DNA of 64,000 nt from Candidatus Binatia bacterium (GTDB taxonomy: Bacteria; Desulfobacterota; Binatia; HRBIN30), in the NCBI GenBank assembly GCA_023150935.1, contig JAKLJW010000021.1:1-64000 (forward strand). Direction: 5' to 3'. The notes under the pieces were generated by a model. The model saw only the letters and a program-made list of their open reading frames with translations. It did no database searches and was not told where the DNA came from. A program made the position numbers and the translations under genes. Positions 18,916 to 26,433 of the stretch are shown piece after piece; position 1 is the first letter of the stretch, and each line of letters begins with the position of its first letter.

Positions 18916-19176
18916 GTGACCAACCAGGCCCAGGAAACGCCCCCTCAGCGCTTCGACGAGGCGCTCGCCGAATTGGAGCGTCTTGTCGGGCAGCTCGAAC
19001 GCGGCGACCTGCCACTCGAGGCGGCACTGGCTACTTTCGAGACCGGCGTGACGCTCGTGCGCCAACTGAGTGAGGCACTGAGCGCGGCCGAGGCCCGCGT
19101 CGAGGTGCTCACCCGAGACAGCGACGGGACGCTCCGCCGTAATGCCCTCCCCGGCGACGCCGACGGGAAAACTTGA
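18916..19176 (+). CDS. xseB: Exodeoxyribonuclease VII small subunit
   Basis: XseB coats the helical arm of XseA and is needed for activity. The 86-residue helical protein has the family pattern FDEALAELERLVGQLERGDLPLEAALATFETG. The GTG at 18916 is preferred because GGAG lies about eight bases upstream and the length fits the family. An ATG at 18886 would add ten residues without a ribosome site. Confidence 0.93.
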   Translation: MTNQAQETPPQRFDEALAELERLVGQLERGDLPLEAALATFETGVTLVRQLSEALSAAEARVEVLTRDSDGTLRRNALPGDADGKT

Positions 19177-19239
19177 CGCCACGCGGCACAGCCGCCGTTC
19201 GAGAGTCGACGGTTGTGAGTGTCGTGGCCGATGAGGAAT

Positions 19240-20139
19240 ATGACAGTGGATCTTACTCGGTACCTCAGCAAGCGGGAACTGCAAATCAATCGCTGCCTTG
19301 ATCAGTGCCTGGGCGGCGCCGGAGGCAACGACCGACTGCACGAGGCAATGCGCTACAGCTTGTTTTCCGGCGGAAAGCGAATCCGGCCCGTCCTCGCCCT
19401 CGCGGCCACGGAGGCGGTTGGCGGCCAGCTCGCGCGGACGCTGCCGTTCGCCTGCGCCCTGGAGATGATTCACGCGTACTCGCTCATCCATGACGACTTG
19501 CCGGCCATGGATGACGACAGCTTGCGCCGCGGCAAACCCTCGAACCATGTCGTCTTCGGCGAGGCCCTGGCCATTCTCGCCGGAGATGCCCTGCTCACCG
19601 AGGCGTTTCGCGTGATGGCCGAGTCGGTCGCCGCGGCCGGCGCAAGGCAAAGTCGAGCCGTGCAGGTGCTGGTCGAGCTGGCGGTAGCCGCGGGCGCTCG
19701 CGGCATGGTCGCCGGCCAAGCTGCCGACATGGAAGCCGAGGACACCGACGCCGATCTGCCTACGGTCGAGCTAATCCACGTCCGCAAGACCGGCGCGTTG
19801 ATTCGGGCTGCCGTCCGTGGCGGTGCCATCCTCGGCGGCGCCCGGGCCTCGCAACTGCGCCGGCTGACGCTCTTTGCCGAGTATCTTGGTCTCGCCTTTC
19901 AAATCACGGACGACATTCTCGACGTGGAGGGCGGCACCTCGACCACAGGCAAGATCGAGGGCCGTGACATGGTCCGGCATAAAGCGACCTTCCCGGCTGT
20001 GCTGGGAATGCCCGCCGCCAAGGCGCGCGCGCAGGAGTTACTCGCCGACATGCAGGAGCAGCTCCGGCCGTTCGGCCGCAAATCCCAGCCGTTGCGTGAG
20101 ATCGCCGGCTTCGTCGTCGGCCGCGCCGCACCGGCGTAA
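19240..20139 (+). CDS. ispA: Polyprenyl (farnesyl/geranylgeranyl) diphosphate synthase
   Basis: This short-chain prenyltransferase condenses isopentenyl diphosphate units for quinone, undecaprenyl and hopanoid precursors. Both Asp-rich motifs are present: DDLPAMDDDSLRRG (first) and DDILDVEGG (second), along with GGKRIRP near the N-terminus. Length is about 299 residues. The start is uncertain: GTG at 19219, ATG at 19231 and GTG at 19246 are in frame, and GAGGA at 19233-19237 suits the last best. It sits in the common xseA-xseB-ispA-tlyA order, but the dxs gene often found before tlyA is absent. Confidence 0.92.
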   Translation: MTVDLTRYLSKRELQINRCLDQCLGGAGGNDRLHEAMRYSLFSGGKRIRPVLALAATEAVGGQLARTLPFACALEMIHAYSLIHDDLPAMDDDSLRRGKPSNHVVFGEALAILAGDALLTEAFRVMAESVAAAGARQSRAVQVLVELAVAAGARGMVAGQAADMEAEDTDADLPTVELIHVRKTGALIRAAVRGGAILGGARASQLRRLTLFAEYLGLAFQITDDILDVEGGTSTTGKIEGRDMVRHKATFPAVLGMPAAKARAQELLADMQEQLRPFGRKSQPLREIAGFVVGRAAPA

Positions 20140-20143
20140 CACG

Positions 20144-20890
20144 ATGCCGTCGACCCGCGAACGCGTCGACTTGCTGCTCGTCGATCGGGGTCTGGCAGCG
20201 AGTCGAGAACGGGCTCGCCAGCTCGTCATGGCCGGCGAAGTGTGGGTCGACGGCGTGCGCGTCGACAAGCCGGGCACCATGATCGGCGGCGCCTCGACAA
20301 TCGAAGTGCGCGGCGCCGGCATACCGTTCGTCGGCCGTGGCGGTCTCAAGCTTGCCGCCGCCCTCGAGCACTGGAAGATTTCCGCCACCGGCGCCACCGC
20401 GCTCGATGTCGGGGCTTCTACGGGCGGCTTCACCGATTGCCTGCTGCAGCGCGGTGCCCGGCACGTTACGGCCATCGACGTGGGTTACGGACAGTTCGCG
20501 TGGTCGCTGCGGCAGGATCCGCGGGTGACGCTCATCGAGCGCACCAACATCCGGCACTTCCGACCGGAGCAGCTTGGGCACGCTGCCGACATCGCCGTCG
20601 TCGATGTGTCGTTCATCTCGCTCCGCCTGGTGCTGCCCGCGGTGGCGCCGCTGGTGAGACCCGGCGGACGCATCCTCGCGCTCGTGAAGCCGCAGTTCGA
20701 GGTCGGCAAGGGAGCGGTGGGCAAGGGCGGCGTGGTCCGCGACCCAGCACAACGCCGGGCCGCGGTCGAGTCGATCCGCACGACCGGCATCGCCATGGGC
20801 CTCGCTTGCCACGGCGAGTGCGAATCCCCGCTCCCCGGCCCGAAGGGCAATCGAGAGGTGTTCCTGTCGTTCACCACCCCGCCCGCGTAG
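20144..20890 (+). CDS. tlyA: TlyA family rRNA 2'-O-methyltransferase
   Basis: TlyA proteins methylate ribose in 16S and 23S rRNA. The 248-residue protein has an N-terminal S4 RNA-binding domain (RVDLLLVDRGLAASRERARQLV) and an FtsJ/RrmJ-type Rossmann domain with ALDVGASTGGFTDCLLQ. KPQFEVGKG, also typical of the family, follows. The ATG lies four bases after the ispA stop. A hemolysin name is sometimes applied to this family, but the methyltransferase role is better supported. Confidence 0.93.
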   Translation: MPSTRERVDLLLVDRGLAASRERARQLVMAGEVWVDGVRVDKPGTMIGGASTIEVRGAGIPFVGRGGLKLAAALEHWKISATGATALDVGASTGGFTDCLLQRGARHVTAIDVGYGQFAWSLRQDPRVTLIERTNIRHFRPEQLGHAADIAVVDVSFISLRLVLPAVAPLVRPGGRILALVKPQFEVGKGAVGKGGVVRDPAQRRAAVESIRTTGIAMGLACHGECESPLPGPKGNREVFLSFTTPPA

Positions 20891-21092
20891 CCTGTGGAAG
20901 TCTCCTCCGCCGCCCCCCTCCGACGGCATTTGTGACTCGCTTCGACGGGCAAACAAATCCCGGATGTTCCTCGGGCCGAGCGGTTGACCGGTTCACACCG
21001 CAGGTTGTATCCGTTCGAACCGGGTAGCGCCGTCCTTTCCGGCGCGTATCGAGGTATGGTGGGTTAACGAGTCATCTGGAAAAGGACCGCGC

Positions 21093-21393
21093 ATGTCCAT
21101 TCGCGACATCGCCCGACAGGCAACGCTGATCGCCACGGTCGCACCGATGGCCGGCATCGCCTGGCTTAATCTCCGCCTGCGCCCGCGGCGAGGATCGCTT
21201 CGCCTGGCTGTTGGACCTACCCTCGCGCGGCGACTGCTCCTTCGCCGCCGTCCTCGACGCGGCGGACACGAACGAGCGTGTCGTCTACGACTACAGCAGC
21301 CCGCTCGACGGTCCGGACCTACCTTGGCTCGGCGGGCAGAGGGGCGCAACCCGCATCTATCGCCACCTGCTGCGGTTCAACCTCGATCGGTGA
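21093..21393 (+). pseudogene. Small hypothetical protein gene with an apparent frameshift
   Basis: An ATG at 21093 with AAGGA six bases upstream opens a frame reading MSIRDIARQATLIATV, but by about 21180 it becomes Arg-rich and non-protein-like. From about 21181 the next frame is open without a start codon and reads like a real protein to a TGA at 21391 (DRFAWLLDLPSRGDC, ATRIYRHLLRFNLDR). Joining the two needs one frame change near 21160-21185. This may be a true disruption, a sequencing error or a programmed shift. No family was recognised. Confidence 0.45.
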
Positions 21394-21492
21394 GTATACG
21401 TCGAACCACATCCGAGCCTCGCGTTCCGCACTCGGGTGGTTCTCGTGATAGAGGGAGAGTCTATCGGTCGGACCGCCGTCAGAGGATAGCCA

Positions 21493-22053
21493 GTGGTCAA
21501 GCATAGCGTCCTGCTCGACGCCGCCACCATCGCAACGCGGGTCGCCGGCGTGGCCAGAGCCGTGCGCAGCGAAACGGAAGGCTCGGCTCTCACCGTTATC
21601 GGTCTGCTAACCGGAAGCTTCGTGTTCGTCGCCGATCTGGTCCGTGCACTTTCGCTAGAAGGTGTCGAAACTTGGATCGACTTCATGGCCGTCTCCCATT
21701 ACGGCACCCCCGCCCGGGCCAGCGACACGGTGCAGATCCGCAAGGACTTGAGTATCGACATTCGCGGCCACCACGTCCTGCTGGTCGACGACATTCTCGA
21801 CACGGGTCTCACCCTGCGCTACGCGCGCGATCGCGTCTCGTCGCTCGCCCCGGCCTCCCTTCGTACCTGCGTGCTTCTCGACAAACCCGACCGGCGCCTC
21901 GTACCCATCGAGGCCGACTATGTCGCTTTCGCCATTCCGGACCGCTGGGCAATCGGTTACGGGCTGGACCTCGATGGACAGGGGCGCGGCCTGCCCTATG
22001 TAGGCGCAGTGGACGACTCGTCGCCAAAGGGCGCAAAGCGGGGCAACACGTGA
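21493..22053 (+). CDS. hpt: Hypoxanthine-guanine phosphoribosyltransferase
   Basis: The enzyme converts hypoxanthine or guanine plus PRPP to IMP or GMP in purine salvage. The 186-residue protein has the PRPP loop VLLVDDILDTGLTL (about 97-110), the flexible-loop SYG-like SHYGTPA, and a C-terminal LDKPDRR and IPDRWAIGYGLD typical of Hpt. It starts at a GTG. Its last codons overlap the GTG start of the adenine deaminase gene, so the two salvage enzymes are likely made together. Confidence 0.93.
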   Translation: MVKHSVLLDAATIATRVAGVARAVRSETEGSALTVIGLLTGSFVFVADLVRALSLEGVETWIDFMAVSHYGTPARASDTVQIRKDLSIDIRGHHVLLVDDILDTGLTLRYARDRVSSLAPASLRTCVLLDKPDRRLVPIEADYVAFAIPDRWAIGYGLDLDGQGRGLPYVGAVDDSSPKGAKRGNT

Positions 22054-23795
22054 ACGACACGGTCCGGTTGGCGCCCACGCCCGCGCAACTGGCCCGGCGC
22101 ATCGCCGTCGCTCGCGGCGACGAACCGGCCGATCTGATCGTCGCCGGTGGACAGCTCATCAACGTCTTCTCCGGCGAGATCTATCCCGCCGACGTGGCGC
22201 TGGCCGACGGTTTCGTCGCCGGGATAGGGACCTCTCGGGGAAGGGAATACATCGATGCTACCGGCCTGTTTGTCGCCCCCGGTTTCATCGACGCCCATAT
22301 CCACATCGAGTCGACCATGCTGACGCCTGCGGAATTCGCACGCGTCGTTGTTCCTCTCGGCACCACCACCGTGGTGGCCGACCCGCACGAGATCGCCAAC
22401 GTATGGGGCCTCGCCGGGATCGACTACATGCTGGAGTCGACCGCGGACCTGCCGCTTTCCGTGTTCTTTATGCTTCCGTCGTGCGTACCGGCGACCGCAC
22501 TCGAGTCCGCCGGCGCGCAGCTCGGGACCGCGGAACTGGCAACTCTGATCGATCATCCGCGGGTACTTGGGCTTGCCGAGGTCATGAACTACCCGGGCGT
22601 TATCAGGGGCGACGCCGATGTACTGGCGAAGATCCGCCTCGCCGGACACAAGTCTGTCGACGGGCACGCACCCGGCCTCTCCGGCGCCGCCCTTAACGCC
22701 TACGTGGCCGCGGGGATCGGTTCCGACCACGAGTCCACCAGTCTTTCCGAAGCGACCGAGAAATTGCGCGCCGGCATGCAGATCTTCATTCGGGAAGGAA
22801 CGGTGGCCAAGAACCTCGCCGCACTCCTGCCGCTCGTCACTCCCGCCACGGCGTGGCGCTGTGGCCTGGTTACCGACGACCGCCATCCGACGGACCTGCT
22901 CACGGAGGGCCACGTCGATTTCCTGCTGCGCCGGGCCGTCGCTGCCGGCCTCTCGCCGCTGACCGCCATCGCTCTCGTCACCGCCTCTCCGGCCGCCCAT
23001 TTCCGTCTCGGTGACCGTGGGGCCGTGGCCCCCGGATATCGCGCCGACCTCGCGCTCATCGACAGCCTCGAGACGTTCCGCGCTCGGATCGTCATCGCCG
23101 GCGGCTGTGTTGTCGCGCGCGACGGAAGTCTGTGCATCGATCTGCCCCCATCCATGCGCGCGCCCGCCCCGGCGATCGACATCGGCTGGTCAAATCTTGG
23201 ACCGATCGCGCTTCCGGCCAACGGTCATCGTCACGGTAAAGTGATCGACCTGATCCCGAATCAATTGACCACCGGGCGCGCCGTTCTGCCGATGCTGATC
23301 CGTGATGGCTGTGCGATAGCCGATCCATCGCGTGACCTCTGCAAGCTCATCGTGGTGGAGCGGCATCACGCCACCGGTTCGGTCGGCGTCGGCTTCGTCC
23401 GCGGCTTCGGATTGCAGGCCGGGGCTCTCGCGTCGACGGTCGCACACGACTCGCACAACATCGTCGTCGCCGGGACCAGCGACGCCGAGCTGATGTTTGC
23501 CCTGCGCGCGGTGGAGCAAATCGGCGGCGGACTCGTGGCGGTGCGGACCGGCGCGATCCTCGCCGCCGTCCCGTTGCCGATCGCCGGGCTCATGTCCGAC
23601 CGTTCCGGACCGCAGGTAGCAGCGCAGATGTGCGCCGTGCTCGACGCGGCGCACGGCCTCGGCTCGTACCTGGACGATCCCTTCATGGCGCTCTCGTTTC
23701 TGGCTTTACCGGTGATTCCGGCGCTGCGGCTGACCGACCGTGGCCTGGTCGATGTGGAGCGTTTCACCGTCGTGCCTGTCCTTGGGGACGACTGA
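22050..23795 (+). CDS. ade: Adenine deaminase
   Basis: Adenine deaminase converts adenine to hypoxanthine, the substrate of the upstream Hpt. The 581 residues fit the family. Metal-site motifs of the amidohydrolase fold are present: APGFIDAHIHIEST near the N-terminus, DPHEIANVWG, and TDDRHPTDLL. The C-terminal domain typical of Ade (VAHDSHNIVVAGTSDAEL) is complete. The start is the GTG at 22050, which overlaps the hpt stop; the longer frame to 21672 lies inside hpt. Confidence 0.94.
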   Translation: MNDTVRLAPTPAQLARRIAVARGDEPADLIVAGGQLINVFSGEIYPADVALADGFVAGIGTSRGREYIDATGLFVAPGFIDAHIHIESTMLTPAEFARVVVPLGTTTVVADPHEIANVWGLAGIDYMLESTADLPLSVFFMLPSCVPATALESAGAQLGTAELATLIDHPRVLGLAEVMNYPGVIRGDADVLAKIRLAGHKSVDGHAPGLSGAALNAYVAAGIGSDHESTSLSEATEKLRAGMQIFIREGTVAKNLAALLPLVTPATAWRCGLVTDDRHPTDLLTEGHVDFLLRRAVAAGLSPLTAIALVTASPAAHFRLGDRGAVAPGYRADLALIDSLETFRARIVIAGGCVVARDGSLCIDLPPSMRAPAPAIDIGWSNLGPIALPANGHRHGKVIDLIPNQLTTGRAVLPMLIRDGCAIADPSRDLCKLIVVERHHATGSVGVGFVRGFGLQAGALASTVAHDSHNIVVAGTSDAELMFALRAVEQIGGGLVAVRTGAILAAVPLPIAGLMSDRSGPQVAAQMCAVLDAAHGLGSYLDDPFMALSFLALPVIPALRLTDRGLVDVERFTVVPVLGDD

Positions 23796-23974
23796 GCTGC
23801 CGGCACCTTGCGGCGACCGACCGTACAAAGTCACGCATACCAGCGACCGTTCAACAGGGCTTCGCCCAGCGGCCGGCGGCAAGTGTCGAAACCCAACCCA
23901 CATTCTCTGGGGTTCCAACCCGTGCTTATCCCGTTGCTTGGTCACGCCGGTCAGATCTGTGGTCGCACCACGGA

Positions 23975-23990
23975 TGGCACGGCTCCTGCT
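23975..23990 (+). promoter_or_regulatory. Sigma54-like -24/-12 element, copy 1
   Basis: TGGCACGGCTCCTGCT places GG (23976-23977) and GC (23988-23989) exactly ten bases apart, as in the sigma54 consensus TGGCACG-N4-TTGCW, with one mismatch in the -12 part. It ends 35 bases before the ATG of a 40-codon ORF. A 5-base inverted repeat, GTGGT-CGC-ACCAC (23959-23971), lies just upstream. The same arrangement recurs at 24511. Confidence 0.6.
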
Positions 23991-24025
23991 GAGTCAAATG
24001 CCAGAGTGGTGTGAGGAGGTGCAGG

Positions 24026-24148
24026 ATGGTGAAGCTGACGTGGTTGCCCAACTGGAGGGCATACGCAGTTCGTCGCGACGGGCGCATCATCGGTATGATT
24101 CGGTGTAGTCAGCCCTTGCCGTTCCGGATCGCAGTCCACTTCGCATAA
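24026..24148 (+). CDS. Small protein of a two-copy family, 40 residues (copy 1)
   Basis: An ATG with a strong GAGGAGG ribosome site six bases upstream opens a 40-codon frame ending in TAA. The product starts MVKLTWLPNWRAYAVRRDG and ends in LPFRIAVHFA. It contains two Trp, a basic RRDGR turn and one Cys. It is about 70% identical over 38 residues to the product at 24556, yet many shared codons differ only in the third base (Lys-Leu-Thr is AAG CTG ACG here and AAA CTA ACC there). That pattern indicates selection on the protein. No known family was recognised; no signal or membrane segment is seen. Confidence 0.72.
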   Translation: MVKLTWLPNWRAYAVRRDGRIIGMIRCSQPLPFRIAVHFA

Positions 24149-24510
24149 ACCTTGGAACGACTCGGCAGCGGGCGAGCCAGCCCCACGCAACCCCCGGATG
24201 CGGGGCCGCCCGCCCGTAAGTGCTACGCGAAGTTACACCGCCGCTCTCTCTTTCGGCGTTGTGCGCGTCGTTCGGGTAGGGTCCTGGGAGTCGCCGCTCC
24301 CACCTTCACCCCAACGCACTTTCCCACTTGTTTTCAACAATTTGGTGGACGGCTCCGCCGCTGCCAACGGGGTGCGTGCGCCGCGTATCCGGCTTGGGCG
24401 CCCCGGCCTCCCGTCACTCTGTTGCCGTTTTCACGCACCTGCAGCGCCATTGACGCTCGTCAGGCGCGTGGAGAATCGCCATGCGACATGCCGGTATCGC
24501 CGCCCAGCGT
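24149..24510 (+). other. Spacer between the two small-protein units, no supported gene
   Basis: Open frames here (for example 24152-24544 and 24198-24704) are Pro/Arg-rich, lack ribosome sites and run across the second unit in other frames. One short GC-rich complementary stretch, CCCCCGGATGCGGGG near 24190, could fold after the first ORF, but no T-tract follows. Nothing else was seen. Confidence 0.4.
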
Positions 24511-24527
24511 TGGCACGGCGCGTGCTT
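24511..24527 (+). promoter_or_regulatory. Sigma54-like -24/-12 element, copy 2
   Basis: TGGCACGGCGCGTGCTT has GG (24512-24513) and GC (24524-24525) ten bases apart. It shares the first ten bases with the element at 23975 and again differs from TTGCW by one base. It lies 31 bases before the ATG of the second small ORF. Confidence 0.6.
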
Positions 24528-24555
24528 CGCTTAAGGTTGACTGACGGAGAACGGG

Positions 24556-24681
24556 ATGACTCTCAAACTAACCTGGTTGCCCAACTGGAAAGCGTACTCG
24601 GTGCGTCGCGACGGGCGGGTCATTGGATTGGTCCGCTGCAAGCCACCGTTGCCCTTCAAGACCACGGTTGTGTTCGCGTAA
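24556..24681 (+). CDS. Small protein of a two-copy family, 41 residues (copy 2)
   Basis: An ATG with GGAG about seven bases upstream opens a 41-codon frame ending in TAA. The product starts MTLKLTWLPNWKAYSVRRDG and ends LPFKTTVVFA. Differences from copy 1 are mostly conservative (Arg/Lys, Ala/Ser, Ile/Val, Met/Leu), and the Trp, RRDGR, RC and PLPF positions are fixed. The pattern suggests a small beta-rich fold. Promoter-like element, ribosome site and ORF repeat with a period of about 530 bases, so the whole unit was duplicated. A strong stem-loop follows at 24737. Confidence 0.72.
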   Translation: MTLKLTWLPNWKAYSVRRDGRVIGLVRCKPPLPFKTTVVFA

Positions 24682-24736
24682 TGGCCCACGTTTCACCCAG
24701 CTAACTTCCACGGCGTTCTGGTACGCCGTGCTCACC

Positions 24737-24782
24737 GTTCGGACGGGGAGGCGTCCCCTCCCTTGCGCCGCCCCGTCCGAAC
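24737..24782. terminator. Perfect 12-base-pair stem-loop after the small-protein units
   Basis: GTTCGGACGGGG (24737-24748) and its exact complement (24771-24782) enclose 22 bases, within which GGCG and CGCC can pair further. It lies between the second small ORF and the convergent Bfd-like gene. No T-tract follows on either strand, so it may be a shared terminator, an RNA-stability element or a DNA palindrome. Confidence 0.5.
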
Positions 24783-24806
24783 CTCCCCCCGCTTCAAGAA
24801 CCGTCC

Positions 24807-25088
24807 CTATCCCTGCCCCAGTACCAGGCGTCCGCCGCTGCGGACGAGTTCCTCGATGACTGGACCGCAGCGGGTCGCGCCGCAGTCGCCACTGCCACTG
24901 CCCGTCACGCGATTCACCTCCGCAACCGTCCGTGCTCCGGCCGCGATCGCGTCACAAATGCGGCCCATCCTTATTCCCTTACACACGCAGACGATCCTGA
25001 GACGCGCCTTTATTTCGGCGTCGCTCGGCCTGCGGCGTATGCTTTGTGGATCGTAGATCACAGACACAGCTTCGAATTTACCCTGCAC
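24807..25088 (-). CDS. Bfd-like [2Fe-2S]-binding small protein
   Basis: The C-terminal two thirds match the Bfd-type [2Fe-2S] domain: Cys34-x-Cys36 (VCVCKGIRMGRICDAI), then a helical GARTVAEV segment and Cys69-x4-Cys74 (GDCGATRCGP). The C-x-C plus C-x4-C spacing is like that in the C-terminal domain of GlpA-type dehydrogenases rather than the C-x2-C of Bfd itself. It is a free-standing protein of up to 93 residues. A redox or iron-handling role is inferred. The start is uncertain: GTG at 25088 has no clear ribosome site, and later in-frame GTG codons are possible. Confidence 0.75.
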   Translation of the reverse strand: MQGKFEAVSVIYDPQSIRRRPSDAEIKARLRIVCVCKGIRMGRICDAIAAGARTVAEVNRVTGSGSGDCGATRCGPVIEELVRSGGRLVLGQG

Positions 25089-25167
25089 GCGTCACGAATA
25101 CAGCCCCCGCTCGGCTTGATCGGCCCCGGTACCGGGCATAGTCTCGAACTCGCCCGGGAGGGAGCGC

Positions 25168-25959
25168 ATGGGAATCGCGAACGATCTGTCCTCTTTCACG
25201 GCCACGGTGATCCGCCTGGGTCGTGGACTCTATCCGCGAATCACGGCCGCAGATCGACAAGGCCCCGCGGAACCTTTGGATCTCTACGATTTCGAGGGTT
25301 GCCCCTATTGCCGTAAGGTCCGTGAGGTCCTCAGCGAGCTTGATCTCGACTACATCTCCTACCCGGTCGCCCGTGGAAGTGCCCGCCGTGTCGAGTTACG
25401 CAAGCGCGGCGGCAAGGTTCAGGTCCCCTATCTCGTCGACCCGAACACCGGCGAGGCCATGTACGAGTCCGAAGATATCGTCGTCTATCTGAATCGAACC
25501 TACGGTGGATCTCGACCCGCTGGTTGGAGTGTGCCGATTCCCGGCCTCGTGGACGACCTCGTCTCGGCAGCCGCCAGTGCCGCCCGATTGGGTGCCGGGA
25601 CTCGCTGCCGGACATCGCAGCGCCACGACCTGCGTCCTCTCGAGCTCTACAACATGGAGGGCTCGCCGTACTGCCGAAAGGTGCGTGAAACCCTGACCGA
25701 GCTTGACCTGGTGCACCTCGTTCACAATGTGCCCAAGGGCAGTCCCAAGCGTCGCGAACTCGAACGCCGTGGCGGCAAAGTAATGGTCCCATATCTCATC
25801 GATCCCAACCGCGGAGAGGAGATGTACGAGTCCGACGATATCGTCTCCTATCTCCGCAAACACTACGGGACACCGACCCACGAAGACTCACCTACGCGGC
25901 GGGCGGCGACGCGCAAAGGCAAGGTGAGCGGGACAAAGGGCCGCGCGGGCCTGCGGTAG
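25168..25959 (+). CDS. Tandem glutaredoxin / GST-N-domain protein
   Basis: The 263-residue protein carries two copies of a thioredoxin-fold domain like the glutathione S-transferase N-terminal domain or glutaredoxin. Domain 1 (about 37-113) has Cys45-Pro-Tyr-Cys48; domain 2 (about 157-236) has Ser166-Pro-Tyr-Cys169, so the first Cys is lost. Both have the cis-Pro segment (QVPYLVDP, MVPYLIDP) and the glutathione-binding YESEDIV or YESDDIV. A basic tail ends the protein. GGGAGGGAG before the ATG supports the start. It is divergent from the Bfd-like gene. A thiol-redox role is likely; substrates are unknown. Confidence 0.85.
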   Translation: MGIANDLSSFTATVIRLGRGLYPRITAADRQGPAEPLDLYDFEGCPYCRKVREVLSELDLDYISYPVARGSARRVELRKRGGKVQVPYLVDPNTGEAMYESEDIVVYLNRTYGGSRPAGWSVPIPGLVDDLVSAAASAARLGAGTRCRTSQRHDLRPLELYNMEGSPYCRKVRETLTELDLVHLVHNVPKGSPKRRELERRGGKVMVPYLIDPNRGEEMYESDDIVSYLRKHYGTPTHEDSPTRRAATRKGKVSGTKGRAGLR

Positions 25960-26071
25960 CGCCGCCTGACTCGTCCAGAGAACTGGAATCTCATGGCCCT
26001 GACGTCCAGGCGGCTGGACACCGGTTCGCGCCCACGGTCACTCGCGTTTAAGGCCCGGGTTCGCCAGCCGC

Positions 26072-26086
26072 TGGCATGTTCATTGC
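26072..26086 (+). promoter_or_regulatory. Sigma54-like -24/-12 element, third site
   Basis: TGGCATGTTCATTGC has GG and GC ten bases apart with an intact TTGC in the -12 part; only the sixth base of the -24 part departs from TGGCAC. The element ends 35 bases before the ATG of the unknown gene at 26122, the same distance as in the first small-protein unit. Confidence 0.5.
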
Positions 26087-26121
26087 GTTACGCATCGTCT
26101 CGGAAGACGGGAGGTGCGTCG

Positions 26122-26433
26122 ATGACCGACATGCAAGACCGGGAACTCTGGAGCATAGCGGTGTTCCGCCTGCGCGAGGCGGCCAATCGGATATTCGCGC
26201 TGGCCACCCGCGTGCGCGCGCCACGTGTCCGCAGTCGTCTGCTCGAGGTGTACGAACAACTCCGCGCTGAGGAAGCGAAGATCGCGGCCCTGGCGAGCGT
26301 GACGGTCAGCGGCGACGAATCGAGCACGGGGGACGAATTGACCTGCTGCGAGAAGAACGGCGAGGGGGCGGTGGTTGACGGCGCCCAAGCCGGCAAGCCG
26401 AGGCGTCCGGTCACTCAGTTAATCCCCAGTTGA
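26122..26433 (+). CDS. Hypothetical helical protein, 103 residues
   Basis: GGGAGG seven bases upstream supports the ATG at 26122; the in-frame region back to 25993 is Arg-rich and unsupported. Residues 1-70 look like two or three amphipathic helices (ELWSIAVFRLREAANRIFAL, RSRLLEVYEQLRAEEAKIA). The rest is acidic and low in structure, with a CC pair. No family was recognised. It follows a sigma54-like element. Its last 19 bases overlap the end of the convergent gene. Confidence 0.65.
   Translation: MTDMQDRELWSIAVFRLREAANRIFALATRVRAPRVRSRLLEVYEQLRAEEAKIAALASVTVSGDESSTGDELTCCEKNGEGAVVDGAQAGKPRRPVTQLIPS

Noticed and set aside
24152-24704. Two overlapping plus-strand frames of 130 and 168 residues
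   Set aside because: They are Pro/Arg-rich, lack ribosome sites, and cross the second small-protein gene in other frames.
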